A program made the position numbers and the translations under genes. This document shows, piece by piece, positions 59,536-64,000 of a stretch of 64,000 nucleotides of DNA (its first letter is position 1; each line of letters starts with the position of its first letter). The notes under the pieces are model-generated. The model ran no database searches. It had not been told where the DNA came from and saw nothing but the letters and a program-made list of their open reading frames with translations. The stretch lies in the NCBI RefSeq assembly GCF_932526225.1, contig NC_064045.1, positions 4,722,498 through 4,786,497 on the forward strand, read 5' to 3'. Source of the stretch: Nematostella vectensis (taxonomy: Eukaryota > Cnidaria > Anthozoa > Actiniaria > Edwardsiidae).

Positions 59536-60084
59536 CAAGGGTTTATTTCTCTTGTGGTAACCAGGGAATATCCCAGCAACAGGGCTAGGTAGTGGGTTAT
59601 CAGGAAAGATGCATAGTGTCTTGTAGGCATTTCTCAGATTGTCAGACATATCACATTATCTGCAAAATACACCCCGAAACGATAAACCCCCCATCAACTA
59701 AGGTCTGGAGCCAGGGCTTTTTAAAACGGTTATTGGGGGAGGGGGGGGGGGGGGGATTAAGACTTGTGAATTTTAAAAGGTCCAATACATACATTTCTTC
59801 TAAAATTTCAGTCGCAGTGCTAGAGCTCAGGACCTCACCGCAGCCCCTAGATGTTTCTTTCTCGATATAGTACAGGTACATACATTCCAAATAAATTTAC
59901 CGACGGGTTAGGGCTCGTCAGGTGCATCTTCATTCCATGACATCCGCCTTTTGCCTGGGGCTATAGCCCCCGGTGACACGTGCTTAATCCAATATAAACC
60001 TGCCCAAGGCAAAAGATGACACCTCCAATCAAACAATCTTGCCGTTTTTCAAACTCTTCCTCGGCTAATTTTTTATTAGGACAT

Positions 60085-60345
60085 TACTAACCATATTTGG
60101 GTGTCACTTACCATATTTTGGAGTCATTAACCATATTTGGGAGTCACTTACCATATTTGGGAGTCACTTACCATATTTGGGAGTCACTTACCATATTTGG
60201 GAGTCACTTACCATATTTGGGAGTCACTTACCATATTTGGAAGTCACTTACCATATTTGGAAGTCACTTACCATATTTGGAAGTCACTTACCATATTTGG
60301 GGGTCACTTACAATATTTGGGTATCATTTTAGCATATTTGGGAGT
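60085..60345. repeat. 20-bp minisatellite
   Basis: About 12 units of ggagtcacttaccatatttg, in near-perfect register. Downstream of the 61189-62193 gene on its strand. Confidence 0.92.
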
Positions 60346-61188
60346 GGGAGGGCCATCATGTTCACTCGCGGGCTTGTGAGCACCAGCTAGCAATCTGTAT
60401 CAAAAAGTCGAGCGTGCGAGCATAACGCATAGTTTATCTGGCTTAACTTTAGAATATCCGTCCATCAAGTTTTTATGTCTGAAACTCTGCAGCCAAGCTG
60501 TTTAAATCAAGTCCGCTGTTTAGAATCGTCGAAATCCCTATTTAAGAGTACAATTCAATCGCCATCAGTCACACTACAGTGTTTATATTGCGGAGGGGGT
60601 GGTCTTTACGAAGAATGGGTTGCAACACACTGCTTGGAGGACAGAGATTTTAATATTGACTTTGGGGAGGGTTTAAAGAGCATTGTCCTAGCCTCCCAAC
60701 CCCTCCCCCCCATCAAACATGGCACTCGTAGAAAACTGCTAGACGTGACACGAATGGTTATTTTTCTTTTTACAAAGTACCCAAACACTTTTTCAGAACA
60801 ATCACTGTAAGAAGGGTGCACTTATTTTGTTCTTGTGTACTGAATGGTTGTTTTAAGGAAGGTTTCTAACGTTTAAATTTACACGCTCTCCACATACTCT
60901 GCAGTAGTTGCCCACTATATTCAGATTTTACGAGTGAACTGATGCCCTATTTAATCAGGCTCCTATGTATATTCCACATACACTGGCCATGGTTGTTCAC
61001 ACTTTTTGAAATTTAAGATAGAACTGATGATCATAATAAGTAGTTTTCCATGTACACGCTTAATAATACACTCCAAACTTTAACACAACATATTCAGGTT
61101 TTTACGAATGACTTTTTGCCCGTTGTAGGCAGGTTCTCATGTATAACCGATCCGTACATTGACCACTGTTGTTCACTGTATACAGGTT

Positions 61189-62193
61189 TTACAAATGTCC
61201 TTCGCTATTACTCTGCAATCTTAAATACCTACAATCCTTTAAGTCTTTCGTCAGCTGATTTATATCAACATCCAATTTCTCATCTTTCCTACTTTTCAAA
61301 CCTCTGCCTAATTGTGAGCTGGCTAAACTAGGTAGTACCACGGGCGGCAGGATCTCGCTAAGTGGTCTCTCCTTCCCCTCCCTCCCCTCCTTAGGAGTCT
61401 TGTCGTCGCCCTTGGAGTGTTGGATCTTGTCCCATAAATGGTGCCTTGTTGGACTCTTCTCTGACTTCTTCAAATAGAACGGCATCTCGGAGTACACCCT
61501 GCATGGCGATTTAGGCGGTACTAAGCGATTAATACCATTGTGTTTAGGGCGACCGTTCTCACCCCCTCCCCCATTGGAATGACTCTTTGAACGCTCCCGT
61601 CTCTCCGGCGCTAGTATATTATCCTCGCTCAACAACCCTGTGATATCACCTGTACTAGCGCTGCGGTTAAAAGAGCTTTTTGGCATCAATTTGTGATCAC
61701 TTTCTCGCCTTTTGGCATCGACTTTAGATATCCAAATATCCGGTAGTTTATTCTGTGGTGGTGGGGTTTCACATCCATGGGTATTCCTAGGCCTCTTATC
61801 ACTATACAACTCGCTGTGCATCCAGTTATTCGAGAGTCGCTCTCGGGTCTCTAATAACGGTTTGTCGTTAAGCTGCAAGCACAGCTTTGGTATTGATCCC
61901 GCACTTAATGACTTCCTTCTCCCCTCGGCCCTCAAGCGCGCGAATGATTCTTCGTCCTCGTCTGAGTTCTCCTCACTGCGTGTCGCCCCATCGTGCGATT
62001 CAACGCGCGCGAAATTTCTCCGAGTTCGCTTGAGCTCTTCGCTTATACTTCTCTTCGCTTTCTCCACATTCTTGCAAAATTGCTGCAGCTGTTTATCCTG
62101 TATGGCGTTTCTCGTGTGGATCGATTTGGCAACGTTTGATGAAAACAGCGAAGACGTTCTTCTATCCATCAAACACAACCTCTCTCTACCCAT
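61189..62193 (-). CDS. Hypothetical 334-aa charged protein
   Basis: Not recognised. One long open exon of 334 codons starts MGRERLCLMDRR; the second Met at 62169 is an alternative start and resembles the MESRR start of the neighbour. Residues about 30-65 are helix-prone (QLQQFCKNVEKAKRSISEEL), then an acidic Ser-rich patch (EENSDEDEESFARL), a long polar, probably disordered middle with PPQNKLPDIWISKVDAK and SFNRSASTGDITGLL, and a C-terminal QLTKDLKDCRYLRL. Several RRxS and SxP sites suggest phosphorylation (inference). The reverse frame is shorter, and no competing model was found. Upstream at about 62292 the minus strand has a TATAAA-like motif. Confidence 0.68.
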   Translation of the reverse strand: MGRERLCLMDRRTSSLFSSNVAKSIHTRNAIQDKQLQQFCKNVEKAKRSISEELKRTRRNFARVESHDGATRSEENSDEDEESFARLRAEGRRKSLSAGSIPKLCLQLNDKPLLETRERLSNNWMHSELYSDKRPRNTHGCETPPPQNKLPDIWISKVDAKRRESDHKLMPKSSFNRSASTGDITGLLSEDNILAPERRERSKSHSNGGGGENGRPKHNGINRLVPPKSPCRVYSEMPFYLKKSEKSPTRHHLWDKIQHSKGDDKTPKEGREGKERPLSEILPPVVLPSLASSQLGRGLKSRKDEKLDVDINQLTKDLKDCRYLRLQSNSEGHL

Positions 62194-62289
62194 AAGTGCA
62201 CCACTACAAAGCGCTTTCTTGAATAATTAATCTATCGCGTATAAGTGAACTGTTTTCTGTACAACACACCGCGCGGCCGATGTCAGGCT

Positions 62290-62298
62290 TTATAAGCC
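62290..62298 (-). promoter_or_regulatory. Possible TATA box of the 334-aa gene
   Basis: The minus strand reads GCTTATAAAGCC about 100 nt upstream of the start codon, in a GC-rich context. Weak but well placed. Confidence 0.3.
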
Positions 62299-64000
62299 CG
62301 GGCCCATCGTTGACAGGTGGATTTGATAACTGATATCCCAAGCGTCCTCTCGACGACGTTATATTTCCGATTGGAGATCAAAACAAAAACCGTTTTGCCC
62401 GGGTCGTGCTCTTTCGCGCGCATTTCCTTCTTACATACATACCCCAGTGTTTCACTTCAAATACTCTATTCCAGCCAAAGACCCTATGACCTACAGACTC
62501 TCTAAATTCCTAGAAACCATTTGCTTCTTAATCGTGATGTCCTGCATCCTGCGCTCAAATATTTTGTTTGCGTTTTCGATTTGTCACGGGCAAGCATACA
62601 AATGATATAACCTTTCAGCATTTGCCCTCAGGGCATCAACAAATATTTCTACTCCTGATGTAGAGATAGCCTTCTTTCTCACTGTTTGGGTGGCAAAGTT
62701 AGTAAATCGTAGGTCGTACTAATTAAACCAGATTAAATCTCCCACGCATTTCAAAACTCATTTTCGCATTACGAAAACCCATATGGATCCCTCTTCAAAT
62801 ACAAGTTTCAACACTTCATTTTATTGTTTGATAATTGCCTATTTGAAGCCCATTTAGCATGATAACCAAGGGACTATGCCTCTTATCTCTTATCTCTTAT
62901 CCATCTAACCCTCGTACATGCTATACTTGCAATATCAAGGGTACTTTCAAAACCTTTAGCAGTCGTTTTATGATGAATGTTGCGGTGTGCCACGTGATAT
63001 CGCTTGCTTTGTGCGCGTGCGCACTTCACGAGAGGCAATTAGCGTCATCCGATGGGAGTATATGAATCCCCTGCAGATCCCCTCTCCTCCCCCCCCAACC
63101 CCCCCCCCCCCCCCCCCCCCCCCCGCCCTCCTCTCCGGGGCAGAGTCTGCTGGCTAGCTAGAACAAAATGCATACAACAATAAAAAAATCATGCACGTCT
63201 GGGAAACAATAAAAAAAACATGCACGACTGAAACCATCCCCCCCTTCACTTTTCTAATGGTCCGTCTCTTAGCGAGTAGCTGTGTTCGGGATAAATCCCC
63301 TTAACATTCTCTGTCGGCTGTGAGCTTAACAGTGGCGGTTTATAGGAGGCCCGTACCCAGGGGGGGGGGGATGCAGGGGGTGCGAACGGCCAAAAGTTCT
63401 CAATGGATGTGCTATTTGTAGTTTGTAGACAGAACTCAAAATCTTAAACAATGTCACTCTGGTATGTAGCCAAATTCGACAATAAACGTCCCGTGGAGAC
63501 ACTGCAAAGGCAAGAAATAAAAAAATCCCTTTCTAAAGTTTGAGCCCCGGGGTTTGAGCAGTTGAAGTAACGCGGAATCCCTCAACTGCTTAAACGTTAG
63601 AAATACCGCTTATTCTGAAAAAATACACACCACAAAGCAATGAGACTTTACTGTGACCTTTATTCTAGGATATAAGACAATTATAGGAGAATTACAGGAG
63701 GTGATCAATCGTGAACATATTCGAGCTAGTTAACTGGGATTGACTGGAGACTGACTGAGATGTTGGTAAGCCTGTGGTCTCCTTAGGCGCGCACTCAGCT
63801 TTAGACCTTTGATACGCCCCTGCCTTCAGGTCGCTGCTTTAATATGGAATCTTACAAGCGCGCACCTCAGTGCCGAATTCTCGGGGATGAAAGCACATAT
63901 GTTATGGAGTGAAATCTCAGGGGTGAGGCGTGGCCCTCGTAGACAATTTTCCTTGTTAGGTTAGAATTTAATCGCCTGGAATTATACATTTTTCTTCCTT
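62299..64000. other. Right-hand flank without recognised genes
   Basis: Contains a C-run at 63093-63124 and a reversed copy of the 230-bp interspersed repeat (63345-63535). Short open frames have no recognisable content. Confidence 0.5.
63345..63535 (-). repeat. Interspersed repeat, about 230 bp, copy 3
   Basis: Reverse-oriented relative of 4060-4310 and 5400-5660: shares cccgtggagacactgcaa and gtagacagaactcaaaa-type blocks and the G-rich end. Confidence 0.4.

Larger units (their letters stand above)
58627..61188. other. Intergenic region between the two unknown genes
   Basis: Contains a dispersed short repeat (59412-59535), a G-run near 59735-59755 and a 20-bp tandem array (60085-60345). 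No supported gene. Confidence 0.5.

Noticed and set aside
61712-62230. Plus-strand 172-aa ORF
   Set aside because: Shadow of the 334-aa minus-strand gene; the minus frame is longer and has a coherent charged composition.
1-64000. tRNA, rRNA or other structured RNA genes
   Set aside because: No cloverleaf with A/B boxes and no rRNA-like sequence was noticed by eye; a tRNA or Rfam covariance scan was not possible here.

Overview
This is nuclear DNA from an intron-rich animal, not a prokaryote. Genes have many short exons with GT-AG (and two AT-AC) introns, and there are MITEs, a solo LTR, a truncated LINE and many minisatellites. The mix of conserved bilaterian-like proteins, moderate GC and MITE-filled introns suggests a cnidarian, most likely an anthozoan such as a sea anemone; that is inference. 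Exon models were built by hand from reading frame, splice signals and remembered family proteins. Each of the five multi-exon models gives a total length divisible by three.

Layout. (1) 862-15197 (+): a 22-exon kinesin of the KIF19 type (kinesin-8, ciliary), 1159 aa, with two X-box-like sites upstream. (2) 18960-24684 (-) and 26343-37542 (-): two tandem CLN3/battenin-like genes, each of two exons with the intron at the same place and phase. The intron of the second holds a 9.4-kb array of a 30-bp minisatellite. (3) 40808-47088 (-): PICK1 (PDZ plus BAR), 12 exons, 371 aa. (4) 47542-56823 (+): DRC3 (LRRC48), a nexin-dynein regulatory complex subunit, 11 exons, 522 aa, with two U12-type AT-AC introns. 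Its start lies 453 bp from the PICK1 start, so the two form a divergent pair. (5) 58204-58626 (-) and 61189-62193 (-): two single-exon genes of unknown function with charged, coiled-coil-like N-termini.

Mobile and repetitive DNA fills most of the rest. There are two MITE families with 9-bp target duplications (6439-6805 with 49234-49569; 7476-7850 with 17810-18159), several other inverted-repeat elements, a solo LTR (21857-23480) split by a Harbinger-like element, and a CR1/L2-type LINE 3' end (54934-55797) inside a 33-bp minisatellite. In three introns the minisatellite starts at the splice donor and is built from the end of the upstream exon. KIF19 and DRC3 both act in motile cilia; CLN3 (lysosome) and PICK1 (membrane trafficking) show no functional link to them. 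I found no operon-like, defence or otherwise unprecedented system. The most notable points are the paired AT-AC introns, the donor-anchored minisatellites and the giant open-in-both-strands intronic array.
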